DNA of 64,000 nucleotides from DATDAH01 sp963845425. GTDB lineage: Bacteria > Actinomycetota > Acidimicrobiia > Acidimicrobiales > DATDAH01. A program made the position numbers and the translations under genes. Under the pieces are notes generated by a model. That model saw nothing but the letters and a program-made list of their open reading frames with translations. It made no database searches and had not been told where the DNA came from. Positions 49,965 to 59,048 of this stretch are shown one piece after another. The stretch covers positions 1 through 64,000 of the forward strand of contig CAWJSC010000009.1 in the NCBI GenBank assembly GCA_963845425.1. Direction: 5' to 3'. Numbering within the stretch: the first letter of the stretch is position 1; the number at the start of each line of letters is the position of its first letter.

Positions 49965-52647
49965 ATGTCCCTGACCAGCCCCGTCGAGCCCCGTCACCGT
50001 CCTCGGCGCCTGCGCCGGCGGCCTCGGCCCCGGCCGAGCCGCACCGCCTCGAGGGCCCGGCCGTGGCCGACGCCCTCGGGGTCGAACCGTCGGTCGGGCT
50101 GGCCCCCGACGAGGTGGAGCGCCGTCTTCGGGTGCACGGGGCCAACCGCCTCGCCGAGACCCCGCCTCGGTCGCGGTGGGCGATCCTGTTCGACCAGTTC
50201 CGCAACCTGCTGATCGTCGTGCTCATCGGCGCTGCCGTCCTGGCCGGTCTCGTCGGTGATGTCAAGGACATGGTCGTGATCGGCGTGGTACTGCTCATCA
50301 ACGCGCTGCTTGGCTTCCTCCAGGAGGTCCGCGCCGAGCGCAGCCTCGCCGTGCTCGAAGGCGATGCTCGTGGCTCGGGCGCGCGTGCGACGAGGGGGCG
50401 AGGTCCTCGAGATCGACGCCGCCGACCTGGTCCCCGGAGACATCGTCCTCCTGGATGCCGGTGACCGCGTGCCGGCCGATGGCCGGCTCCTCGGCGGTCC
50501 GGGCATGGAGGTGGACGAGTCGACCCTCACCGGCGAGTCGACCCCGGTGGCCAAGACGGCAGAAGCCCTCGACGGTGACCTACCCCTGGCCGATCGTCGG
50601 AACCTCGTGTTCATGAACACCGTGGTCACCCGGGGGCGGGGCGAGCTCGTGGTGACCACCACAGCCATGAGCACCGAGGTGGGGCGCATCGCCGGCCTCT
50701 TGGAGGCCGCCGACGCGGGGGACACGCCGCTGCAGGCCCAGCTCCACGCTCTGGGTCGCCGGCTGGCGCTGGTCGCGGCGGTGGCCGTGGCGGTCTTCGC
50801 CGCCCTGAGCCTGCTTCGGGGGGACTCCGTCACCGACACCGTCCTGGCCTCCGTGGCCCTGGCGGTGGCCGCCATCCCCGAAGGCCTCCCCGCGGTGGTG
50901 ACCGTGACCCTCGCCATCGGCACGTCCCAGATGGCCAAGCGCGGAGCGATCGTCAAGCGGCTGGCATCGGTGGAGACCCTCGGGGCGACGTCGGTCATCT
51001 GCTCGGACAAGACCGGGACCCTCACCCTGAACGAGATGACCGTGCAGGAGCTCTGGCTGCCCGACGGCCGGCAGACGGTGTCGGGAAGGGGCTACGAGCA
51101 GGGGGGCGAGATCCGGCCCGGCCACGAGGTCGGTCTGGCCGATGTCCTGGCCGGCCTGGTGCGGTGCAACGACAGCCACCTGGTCGACGGGCGGCCGGTG
51201 GGTGATCCGATGGAGGCGGCGTTGCTGGTCCTGGCGACCAAGGGAGGCCTGGATCCCGCGGTCGTGCGGGCCGAGGCCGACCGGGTGACCGAGGTGCCGT
51301 TCGACTCGAACCACAAGTTCATGGCCACCGTCCACCGGATCGCGGGCGAGTCTCCGCCTCGAGGTGAAGGGTGCCCCTGACGTCCTGCTGGGGCTGTGCC
51401 CGTCGTCGACGGGCGCCGAGCGTGCGGCGATGGCCGCGGAGGTGGAACGGATGGCCGAGGGCGGCATGCGGGTCCTCGCCCTGGCCAGCCGAACCCTCAC
51501 CGAGGCCGAACTGGCTGCCGGTCCCGATCCCGTCGTGCTGGTGGGCGACCTGGAGATCACCGCGTTGATCGGCCTGGTCGACCCGCCCCGCCCCGAGGCG
51601 GCCGAGGCCATTGCCCTGTGCCGCCGGGCCGGCGTGAGCGTGAAGATGATCACCGGTGACCATGCCGCGACCGCCCGGGCCATCGCCGCCGACCTGGGCA
51701 TCCGGGGTGAGGTGGTGACCGGGGCCGAGATCGACCAGCTGGACGACGACGAGCTGGCGGCCCGCATCGACGCCATCGGCGTGGTCGCCCGGGTGTCACC
51801 CGAGCACAAGGTCCGGCTGGTCCGCGTCCTGCAGGCCAACGGCGAGGTCGTGGCCATGACCGGTGACGGGGTCAACGACGCTCCGGCGTTGAAGGCGGCC
51901 GACATCGGCGTGGCCATGGGCATCACCGGCACGGAGGTGAGCAAGGAGGCGGCCTCCATGGTCCTCACCGACGACGACTTCGCCACGATCGTGACCGCGG
52001 TCGAACGGGGCCGGACGATCTACGACAACATCGTCAAGTTCGTCCGGTTCCAGCTCTCGACGAACCTCGGCGCCATCAGCACCCTCATCGGGGCCCAGCT
52101 CGCAGGACTGCCGGTGCCGTTCACCGCGCTGCAGGTGCTGTGGGTGAACCTGATCATGGACGGGCCGCCGGCGATGGCCCTGGGCGTGGACCCTCCCGCC
52201 CGGGACACCATGGACCGGGTCCCTCGTCGTCCCGACGACCGCATCCTGCACGGCCGTCGGCTGCGGGTCCTGGTCGGCTACGGCGCGGTGATGGCGATCG
52301 GGACCCTCGGCGTCCTGGCCTGGGCGATGGGCGACAACAGCGAGGCCCACGCCCTCTCGCTGGCGTTCACCACGTTCGTGATGTTCCAGGTCTTCAACGT
52401 GTTCAACGCCCGGGCGGAGAACGGCACCGTGTTCACCCGGGACCTCTTCACCAACGGAAAGCTCTGGGCCGCCGTCCTGGGCGTGGTCGTGCTGCAGGTG
52501 CTGGCCGTCACCGTCGACCCGGTGCAGGAGGTCTTCGGCACCGTCGACCTCGACGCCGACGACTGGCTGGTCGCCATCGGCGTGGCCTCATCGATCATCT
52601 GGCTGGACGAGCTGCGCAAGCTCGTCGGCCGCCGCCACCGGGTCTGA
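49965..52647 (+). pseudogene. P2A-type cation-transporting ATPase (Ca2+/Mn2+), frameshifted
   Basis: A complete set of motifs is spread over frames that do not join: N-terminal cation ATPase domain (V-H-G-A-N-R-L) up to about 50365; then L-T-G-E-S-T, the transmembrane P-E-G-L-P-A-V-V, D-K-T-G-T-L-T phosphorylation site up to about 51350; then K-G-A-P-D, T-G-D-G-V-N-D-A-P and the C-terminal helices to the stop at 52645. Three breaks: near the ATG (about 50000, one base missing), about 50365 and about 51350 (one extra base each). PEGL is typical of SERCA-like Ca2+/Mn2+ pumps. Control by the Mn2+ riboswitch suggests Mn2+ export. Either a recent pseudogene or sequencing error. Confidence 0.8.
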
Positions 52648-52672
52648 GCCCGGCCCTACGAAAGGAACCATC

Positions 52673-52949
52673 ATGCGTTGTCCCTCCGATGACACCCCGC
52701 TGGCGATCAGTGACCGCCAGGGGATCGAGATCGACTACTGCCCAGCGTGCCGGGGCGTCTGGTTGGACCGGGGTGAGCTGGACAAGCTCATCGAGCGGTC
52801 GACGGCCTTCGCCGATCCGCCGGCGGCGCCGGAGCGCCGGCCGTCGGGTCAAGACCGACGACGACGACGACGATCGGGGCCGGTCGCGCTCGGGCAAGAA
52901 GTCCAAGAAGAGCTCGTTCCTGAGCGAGATCTTCGAGATGGGGGGCTGA
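52673..52949 (+). pseudogene. TFIIB-type zinc-ribbon protein with one frameshift
   Basis: ATG at 52673 with GAAAGGA upstream. M-R-C-P-S-D and Y-C-P-A-C-R-G-V-W-L-D-R-G-E-L form the zf-TFIIB module (two CxxC-like pairs). After about 52850 one extra base moves the frame; the expected tail V-K-T-D-D-D-D-D-D-R-G ... F-L-S-E-I-F-E lies one base over and ends at 52949. Short acidic-tail zf-TFIIB proteins are common near transporters in actinobacteria; function unknown. Confidence 0.65.
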
Positions 52950-52950
52950 G

Positions 52951-54015
52951 GTGCTCGACGCCGTCCAGATCGCGGCCCTCCAGTCGCTGGTCGACCCGCC
53001 GGCGGTCACCCTGCTGCTCCGCAACGACCGACCGGACCGCGCCGGGCGCCTCGACGCGCTGTTCGCCGAGGTGGAGTCCCGGCTGAGCCTCGAGCTGGAA
53101 CCGGCCGAGGTCATGGCCCGGATCCGGCAGCTCGTGGAACTGGCCGAGACGGTCGACGAGGACCGGGGCCAGAGCGCGGTCGCCCTGTTCGCCAGTGCCG
53201 GCCACCGCGTCGCCTCCCGCCTTCCGGAGCCTGTGGAGGACCGAGTGGTGGTCGACGACACGTTCGCCACCCGGGACCTGGTCCGGGCGTGGCTCCGTTC
53301 GCCCTCGTACCTGGCCGTGGTCCTGGCCGACCCTGGTGCCCGTTTCTTCGTGGGTCAGGGTCGGCTGTTGCGGGAGGTGGCCGACCGCTGGTTCCCGGTG
53401 ATGGGGGACCGACCCGACGGCCGGTCCGAGCGGGGCCGGCGCCACGACCCGGGCATCGAGCGCGAGCAGCGTCGGGTCCGGCTGCACCGGGAGGTCGACC
53501 TCGGCCTGGACGAGTACGTCAACGCCGCCACCGGCCCCCTCTTCGTGCTCGGGGCCCGCGAGCGGGCGGCGGCGTTCCTCGCCGCCAGCCGGCATCAACG
53601 CCGGATCGCCGGTGTCGCGTCTCGAGGCCTACCGTCCGGCGAGCACGTCGGCGAGGTCGCACGCTCGGTGTGGCCCGCGGTCGAGGACTGGCTGGATCGC
53701 CGCCAGGAGGAGGCGATCATCGAACTGGAGGCCGCGATGGGAGCGCGCCGCCTGGCCGCCGGGATCGACGAGGTCTGGTCACTGGCCCGGGATGGTCGGG
53801 GCGAACTCTTGGTGGTGGAGGAGGGCTACGCGCTCGCGGCCCAGGCCGATGGTGACCGTCTCGAGCGGGTGGCGGACCCCCGGGCGCCTGGCGTGGTCGA
53901 TGACGTCGTGGACGAGGTCATCGAGGCGGTCATGACCCGCGGCGGCCGGGTCGCCATCGTGGCCGACGGCTCCCTCGATGACCGCGACCGCATCGCGCTG
54001 AAGCTGCGCTACTGA
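52951..54015 (+). CDS. baeRF-family eRF1-like protein
   Basis: 354 residues. Begins V-T-L-L-L-R-N-D-R-P-D-R-A-G-R-L and shows the three-domain layout of bacterial/archaeo-eukaryotic RF1-like (baeRF) proteins, including V-L-A-D-P-G-A-R-F-F-V and L-V-V-E-E-G-Y-A-L near the C-terminus. These are thought to act on stalled or damaged ribosomes; the exact reaction is not known. GTG at 52951, one base after the zf-TFIIB stop. The only gene of this cluster that is intact. Confidence 0.7.
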   Translation: MLDAVQIAALQSLVDPPAVTLLLRNDRPDRAGRLDALFAEVESRLSLELEPAEVMARIRQLVELAETVDEDRGQSAVALFASAGHRVASRLPEPVEDRVVVDDTFATRDLVRAWLRSPSYLAVVLADPGARFFVGQGRLLREVADRWFPVMGDRPDGRSERGRRHDPGIEREQRRVRLHREVDLGLDEYVNAATGPLFVLGARERAAAFLAASRHQRRIAGVASRGLPSGEHVGEVARSVWPAVEDWLDRRQEEAIIELEAAMGARRLAAGIDEVWSLARDGRGELLVVEEGYALAAQADGDRLERVADPRAPGVVDDVVDEVIEAVMTRGGRVAIVADGSLDDRDRIALKLRY

Positions 54016-54278
54016 CACCCGGTTCTGATCATCCCGGCGACCACGGCGGCACACATCAGGACCACGGTGAGGAGGTTTCGGAACTGGTCGAGGAGCAGCA
54101 GCCACGGGGAGCGCGTCGCCGCGACCGCGAGCCGATTCGGCCCGCGTCGATCCAGCCGGTGCGTCGCCTCGTCGTGGGTGAGGCCCGTCGCGGGGTCGAC
54201 GTCCAACCGGTCGGCCGCCGTCGCGATGTCGAGGATGTGCCGGGCATCCTCACCAGTCGTACCCGACGCCTCGGTCAT
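54009..54278 (-). pseudogene. Truncated N-terminus of a second P-type ATPase
   Basis: 89 codons on the opposite strand: ATG at 54278, then I-L-D-I-A-T-A-A-D-R-L-D-V, the cation ATPase N domain (D-E-A-T-H-R-L-D-R-R-G-P-N-R-L) and the first helix (L-L-L-D-Q-F-R-N-L-L-T-V-V-L). It aligns with residues around 50063-50260 of the riboswitch ATPase, then ends at 54009 overlapping the baeRF stop. The rest is missing; probably a deletion that joined two ATPase clusters. Confidence 0.75.
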
Positions 54279-54320
54279 GCGGCCGCGGGTCGACGCGTCG
54301 CCGGTGCCCGGCGGAAAGAG

Positions 54321-54656
54321 TCAGTTGTCGGCGCCGTCTTCGCGGTCGCCGACGCCGTCGTTCTCCTGGCTCACGACCTCGAAGGACTGGTCGAGCTGCA
54401 CGTCCACCTGGGAGCCGTCGTCGAGGGTGACCTCGACCTCGTAATAGCTCTCCTCGTCGCCGACCTCGGTGCCGGTGACCTCGCCACCGGCGGTGGCCTC
54501 GAGGGCCGCGGCCGACGCCCGGTCCAGGTCGGATCCGGTGATCGGGCCCTCGCTGTCGTCGCCACCGCCGGCGGCGGCGATGCCTGCTCCGGTGACCGCC
54601 AGGCCGGCTACAGCCAGGCCGGCGATCAAGATCTTGGTCTTCCTGGTGATGTCCAT
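54321..54656 (-). CDS. PepSY-domain exported protein
   Basis: 111 residues. Signal-like N-terminus (K-I-L-I-A-G-L-A-V-A-G-L-A-V-T-G-A) and a PepSY domain (A-S-A-A-A-L-E-A-T-A-G-G-E-V-T-G-T-E, then E-V-E-V-T-L-D-D-G-S-Q-V-D-V). Probably binds or inhibits an extracytoplasmic enzyme or senses the cell surface. ATG at 54656. Stands alone between the ATPase remnant and the ABC exporter. Confidence 0.8.
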   Translation of the reverse strand: MDITRKTKILIAGLAVAGLAVTGAGIAAAGGGDDSEGPITGSDLDRASAAALEATAGGEVTGTEVGDEESYYEVEVTLDDGSQVDVQLDQSFEVVSQENDGVGDREDGADN

Positions 54657-54714
54657 GGGGGAAACCTACGGAACCGTCCCTGAGCGCTCGCTGAACGAAC
54701 CTGAACGCCGTCCG

Positions 54715-56598
54715 TCAGGAGGCGGGGGCCTCGACCGCTTCGGCTTCGCCCCGCACCAGGGTGCGGTACAGGTCGGCGTAGAGGCCGCCGCGGGCCAGCA
54801 GGCTGACGTGGGTGCCGCGCTCGACGAACCGGCCCTCGTCGAGGACCAGGATCTGGTCGGCGGCCACGATGGTCGACAAGCGGTGGGCGATGACCACCGA
54901 GGTCCGGCCCCGCAGCGCCTCGTCGAGGGCAGCCTGCACGGCGGCCTCGTTCTCGGAGTCCAGGTGGCTGGTGGCCTCGTCGAGGATGACGATGCAGGGG
55001 TCCTTGAGCAGCATGCGGGCGATGGCCAGTCGCTGCTTCTCGCCACCGGAAAGGCGGTAGCCCCGCTCGCCGACCAGGGTGTCGAGCCCGTTGGGCAGGG
55101 CGGTGATCACGTCCCAGATGCGAGCGGCCCGGCACGCCTCCTCCAGCTCGGCGTCGTTGGCGTCGGGGCGGGCGTAGCGCAGGTTGGAGCGCACGGTCTC
55201 GTGGAACAGGTGGGGGTCCTGGGTGACCACCCCGATGGACCGGCGCAGGGAGTGCTGGGTGAGGTCACGGACGTCGTGGCCGTCGATGCGGACCGAGCCC
55301 TCGGTGACCTCGTAGAGGCGTGGGATGAGCGAGGACAGGGTCGACTTCCCCGAGCCGGACGGGCCGACGAGGGCGGTCATCGAGCCCGCCGCCATCGTGG
55401 CGGTGAGGCCCTTGAGCACCGGTGAGCCGTCGGCGTTCTCCGGCAGCGCCCCGGGGGTCTCGAGGGAGGCCACCTGCGCCTCGCTGCCCGTGGGGTAGGT
55501 GAACCAGACGTCGTCCAGCTCGATGCTCCCGGCGGGATCGACGAGGTCGACGGCCCCCGGGCGGTCCTGGATGGGGTTCGGGGTGTCGAGCACCTCGAAG
55601 ACCCGGTCGAACGACACGAAGGCGGTCATCAGGTCGACGCGGGCATTGGTCAGGCTCGTCAGCGGCGTGTAGATGCGGGTCACGTAGGTGCCGAGGGCGA
55701 CCAGGGTGCCGATGGTCAGTGCCCCCGAGATGACGAGCTCACCGCCCACCCAGTAGATGAGGGCCGTGCCGATGGCGGCCACGAGGCCGAGGGCGATGAA
55801 GAACGTCCGGCTGTAGAGGGCGGTCTTGACCCCGATGTCCCGCACCCGCCCGGCCCGGTCGCCGAACTCGTCGACCTCCTGATCCTGGCGGCCGAAGAGC
55901 TTCACGAGCATGGCCCCGGCCACACCGAATCGCTCGGTCATCGTGGTGTTCATGGACGCGTTGAGGTCCATCTGCTCACGGGTCAGGTCCTGGAGGCGGC
56001 GTCCGACCCGCTTGGCCGGGATCACGAACACGGGGAGCACGACGAGGGAGAGGAGCGTCAGTCTCCACTCGAGGTAGAGCATGGCCACGATCGTGGTGGC
56101 CACGACGATGACGTTGGAGACCACCGCGCCCAGGGTCCCGGTGATCGCCCGCTGCGCGCCGATCACGTCGTTGTTCATGCGGCTGACCAGCGCCCCGGTC
56201 TGGGTGCGGGTGAAGAAGCCGAGCGGCATGCGCTGCACGTGGTCGAAGAGGGCCACCCGCAGGTCGTAGATCAGGCCCTCGCCGATCTTGGAGGACCAGA
56301 GCCGCTCGAAGATGGACAGGAAGGCCTCGGCTACGGCCACCGCCACCATGAGGCCGGCCAGCAGCGCCACGGCGCCGCGATCCTCGTCGGGGAGGGCCTG
56401 GTCGATGATCTGCCGGATCAACAGTGGGGGCACCAGGTTGATCAGGGCGGCGAGGACGATCGTGGCCAGGAAGCCGACCAGCATGAGCCGGTAGGAGCGG
56501 GCGAAGCGCCACACCCGCTTGACGAGGCCCTTCTGCACCCGGGCCCCGGCGATGGCGCTCGGGTCCGACCCGAGTGCCATGTGAGGTCCCATCCGCAT
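54715..56598 (-). CDS. ABC exporter, fused permease and ATPase (MsbA/LmrA-like)
   Basis: 627 residues. Six transmembrane helices in about 30-310 and an ATPase domain with Walker A G-P-S-G-S-G-K-S-T, signature L-S-G-G-E-K-Q-R-L, Walker B I-V-I-L-D-E-A-T-S and H-loop V-I-A-H-R-L-S-T. Functions as a homodimer or heterodimer to export lipids or drugs. Start at ATG 56598, 7 bases after TAGCCT; ATGs at 56592 and 56580 are alternatives. Confidence 0.9.
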   Translation of the reverse strand: MRMGPHMALGSDPSAIAGARVQKGLVKRVWRFARSYRLMLVGFLATIVLAALINLVPPLLIRQIIDQALPDEDRGAVALLAGLMVAVAVAEAFLSIFERLWSSKIGEGLIYDLRVALFDHVQRMPLGFFTRTQTGALVSRMNNDVIGAQRAITGTLGAVVSNVIVVATTIVAMLYLEWRLTLLSLVVLPVFVIPAKRVGRRLQDLTREQMDLNASMNTTMTERFGVAGAMLVKLFGRQDQEVDEFGDRAGRVRDIGVKTALYSRTFFIALGLVAAIGTALIYWVGGELVISGALTIGTLVALGTYVTRIYTPLTSLTNARVDLMTAFVSFDRVFEVLDTPNPIQDRPGAVDLVDPAGSIELDDVWFTYPTGSEAQVASLETPGALPENADGSPVLKGLTATMAAGSMTALVGPSGSGKSTLSSLIPRLYEVTEGSVRIDGHDVRDLTQHSLRRSIGVVTQDPHLFHETVRSNLRYARPDANDAELEEACRAARIWDVITALPNGLDTLVGERGYRLSGGEKQRLAIARMLLKDPCIVILDEATSHLDSENEAAVQAALDEALRGRTSVVIAHRLSTIVAADQILVLDEGRFVERGTHVSLLARGGLYADLYRTLVRGEAEAVEAPAS

Positions 56599-56605
56599 GC
56601 CCGGG

Positions 56606-56611
56606 AGGCTA
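56606..56611 (-). promoter_or_regulatory. TAGCCT -10 element of the ABC exporter
   Basis: Minus strand, 7 bases before ATG 56598. Confidence 0.4.
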
Positions 56612-56718
56612 CGGGCGGCCCGCCACGGCCGGGCAGGCTCCATCCCCGTGGTGGCGACACGGTCGGCCCTCCAGGACCACCGGGACTGGCGCCCCCAGTA
56701 GGTGCCGCTCCGGCCGAC

Positions 56719-58056
56719 TCAGCCCAGGTCGTCCTCGTCGTAGTCCTGGCCGAGGTGGGTGAGGGGGGTCTCGTCCATCATCCAGCGCAGGGTGTTCTTC
56801 AGCTTGGTGAGCTGGATGAACAGGTCGTGCTCGGGATAGAGGCCCGGGGCCACTTGGGGGGACTTGTAGTAGAAGCTCAGCCACTCCTGGATGCCGCCCA
56901 TGCCGGCTCGTTGCGCCAGGTCCATGAACAGGCAGAGGTCCAGGGCGAGGGGCGCGGCCAGGATCGAGTCCCGGCAGAGGAAGTCGACCTTGAGCTGCAT
57001 CTCGTAGCCGAGCCAGCCGAAGAGGTCGATGTTGTCCCAGCCCTCCTTGTTGTCACCGCGCGGCGGGTAGTAGTTGATCCGGACCTTGTGGTAGGCGTCG
57101 CCGTAGAGGCCGGGGAAGCGCTCGGGCTCCAGCACGTCCTCGAGCACGCCCAGCTTCGAGACCTCCTTGGTCTTGAAGTTCTCCGGGTCGTCGAGGACCT
57201 CACCGTCCCGGTTGCCCAGGATGTTGGTCGAGAACCAGCCGTTGAGACCGAGCATGCGGGCCTTGAGCATGGGGGCCAGGACGGTCTTGATGAGGGTCTG
57301 GCCCGTCTTGAAGTCCTTGCCCGAGATCGGGATGCCGTTCTGCTCGGCGTAGGCGCGCAGCGCCGGCGTGTCGACGGCCAGGTTGGGGGCGCCGTTGGCG
57401 AACGGGACACCCTCCTGCAGGGCGGCGTACGCATAGAGCATCGACGGGGCGATGGTCGGGTCCTCAGCGTCGATGGCCGCCTCGAAGGCGTCGATGTCGG
57501 CGTGGGCCGGGCCGGTCTCGATGAAGATCTCGGTGGAGCCGCACCAGATCATGACCATGCGCTCGCACAGGTGCTCGTCCCGGAAGGCCTGGATGTCGGC
57601 CCGGACCTGGTCGAGCATGGCCCGCTTCGAGGTGTCCGCCATGATGTTGGTGCCCTCGAGGCGCTTCACGTAGTTCGGGTCGAAGGCGGCCGGCATGGGG
57701 CGGATGGCCCGCAGCGCATCGGAGATGCCCTCGAGGTGGCGGCCGGCGTCCAGCACACCCGCCCGCATGGCCGCGGCGTAGGCGTCGTCGGGGTACGGGT
57801 CCCAGGCGCCGAAGACGATCTGGTCGAGGGAGGCCAGCGGTACGAAGTCCTGGATGCGGGGGACGTTGTCCTCGGTGCGCTTGCCGATGCGGATGGTGCC
57901 CATCTGGGTGAGCGAGCCGACCGGGTCGGCCTCGCCCCGCTTGGCCAGCTCCACCCCGGCGATGAGGGTGGTGGTGACGGCGCCGAGGCCGACGCAGAGG
58001 ATGCCGAGCTTGCCCTCGGCGGGCGCGACGGTCGGGGACGGGGGCGTGTCGGTCAT
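56719..58056 (-). CDS. ino1: Inositol-3-phosphate synthase
   Basis: Converts glucose 6-phosphate to inositol 3-phosphate, the first step to inositol lipids and mycothiol in actinobacteria. 445 residues. NAD-binding G-L-G-A-V-T-T-T near residue 22, N-G-A-P-N, the S-G-K-D-F-K-T-G-Q-T loop and the L-G-N-R-D-G substrate region are present. ATG at 58056, 6 bases after TAGGGT. Divergent from a LysR regulator over 71 bases, which may control it. Confidence 0.92.
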   Translation of the reverse strand: MTDTPPSPTVAPAEGKLGILCVGLGAVTTTLIAGVELAKRGEADPVGSLTQMGTIRIGKRTEDNVPRIQDFVPLASLDQIVFGAWDPYPDDAYAAAMRAGVLDAGRHLEGISDALRAIRPMPAAFDPNYVKRLEGTNIMADTSKRAMLDQVRADIQAFRDEHLCERMVMIWCGSTEIFIETGPAHADIDAFEAAIDAEDPTIAPSMLYAYAALQEGVPFANGAPNLAVDTPALRAYAEQNGIPISGKDFKTGQTLIKTVLAPMLKARMLGLNGWFSTNILGNRDGEVLDDPENFKTKEVSKLGVLEDVLEPERFPGLYGDAYHKVRINYYPPRGDNKEGWDNIDLFGWLGYEMQLKVDFLCRDSILAAPLALDLCLFMDLAQRAGMGGIQEWLSFYYKSPQVAPGLYPEHDLFIQLTKLKNTLRWMMDETPLTHLGQDYDEDDLG

Positions 58057-58062
58057 GGGGCG

Positions 58063-58068
58063 ACCCTA
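58063..58068 (-). promoter_or_regulatory. TAGGGT -10 element of ino1
   Basis: Minus strand, 6 bases before ATG 58056. Confidence 0.5.
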
Positions 58069-58115
58069 AGCGATCATGGATGATCCTTGTTGCTGATGAA
58101 GGAAGACTGAAGAGT

Positions 58116-58121
58116 TAGGGT
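58116..58121 (+). promoter_or_regulatory. TAGGGT -10 element of the LysR gene
   Basis: 6 bases before GTG 58128; mirror of the ino1 element 48 bases away. Confidence 0.5.
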
Positions 58122-58127
58122 CCGAGG

Positions 58128-59012
58128 GTGAACGGTCCCGTCCTGCCCAACCTGACGGTGCAGCAGCTCGAGTACCTGGTGGCCGCCTCGCGGGAGCCGA
58201 CCTTCGCCCGGGCCGCCGAGGCGGTCGGCGTGTCACCGTCGGCCCTGTCCCAGGGCCTGGCCGAGCTGGAGCGCCGGGTCGGGGTCACCCTCTTCGAGGC
58301 CGCGGGCCGAGGCCGGGCCCTGACCCCGGCGGCGAGCGAGGTCGTGCGCTACGCCGAGCGGGTGCTGGCCGACACCGAGGAGCTGGCCCGTCGGATCGAG
58401 GGCCGTCGCACCGGCCGGGCCGGGCCGCTGCGGGTGGGCCTGATCGACGTGGCTGCTGTCGATCACTTCTCCGAGCCGCTGCGAGCCTTCCGCCGGGAGC
58501 GGCCCGACGTCGAGCTGCGCCTGACCGTCGCCCCGTCGGGCGAGGTGCTCGACCTGCTGACCCGGGGGGCCCTCGATCTCGCGGTGTGCGTGCGGCCCGA
58601 CGCCGACGCCGGCCTGGCAATCCGGCCGCTGCGGGACGAGCCACTGGCCGTCTACGCCCCGGAGGGCGTGCGGGCCGGGCCCCCTGCGGGGTGGGGCCCG
58701 TGGGTCACCTTCCCCGGCGGTTCCCGGACCCGGGCGATCGTGGCTGATGCCCTCCGCGAGCGGGGCGCCCCCTTTGAGGTGGTGGCCGAGTCCCACCAGC
58801 CTGAGGTCTTGGCGGAGATGGTCCGCCTCGGCGTCGGTTGGACCGTGCTGCCCGTCATCCAGGCCGAACGCGGCCCCGACCCCCTGCGCCGCGCCGTCCG
58901 CGGCGTGCTCACGACCCGCACCCTCGCGGCCGTCCAACGCGCCGATCGCGCCCACCCCCCGGCGGACGCCCTGGTCGAGCTCCTGGACGATGGTCGCGGG
59001 CGCCGGCGATGA
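58128..59012 (+). CDS. LysR-family transcriptional regulator
   Basis: 294 residues. N-terminal winged helix (about 10-68: L-E-Y-L-V-A-A-S-R-E-P-T-F, S-P-S-A-L-S-Q-G-L-A-E-L-E), linker helix, and a periplasmic-binding-protein-like effector domain (from about 95). Divergent from inositol-3-phosphate synthase, so this enzyme is the first candidate target. Effector unknown. GTG at 58128, leaderless. Confidence 0.88.
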   Translation: MNGPVLPNLTVQQLEYLVAASREPTFARAAEAVGVSPSALSQGLAELERRVGVTLFEAAGRGRALTPAASEVVRYAERVLADTEELARRIEGRRTGRAGPLRVGLIDVAAVDHFSEPLRAFRRERPDVELRLTVAPSGEVLDLLTRGALDLAVCVRPDADAGLAIRPLRDEPLAVYAPEGVRAGPPAGWGPWVTFPGGSRTRAIVADALRERGAPFEVVAESHQPEVLAEMVRLGVGWTVLPVIQAERGPDPLRRAVRGVLTTRTLAAVQRADRAHPPADALVELLDDGRGRRR

Positions 59013-59048
59013 CGTGAGCGGTGATGTCGGTTGGGCCGGCTGGGGCGG

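Noticed and set aside
56239..58083. 614-codon open frame on the plus strand
   Set aside because: It lies antisense to the clear ABC exporter and inositol-3-phosphate synthase genes and has the Val/Gly/Asp-rich composition of GC-biased shadow frames.
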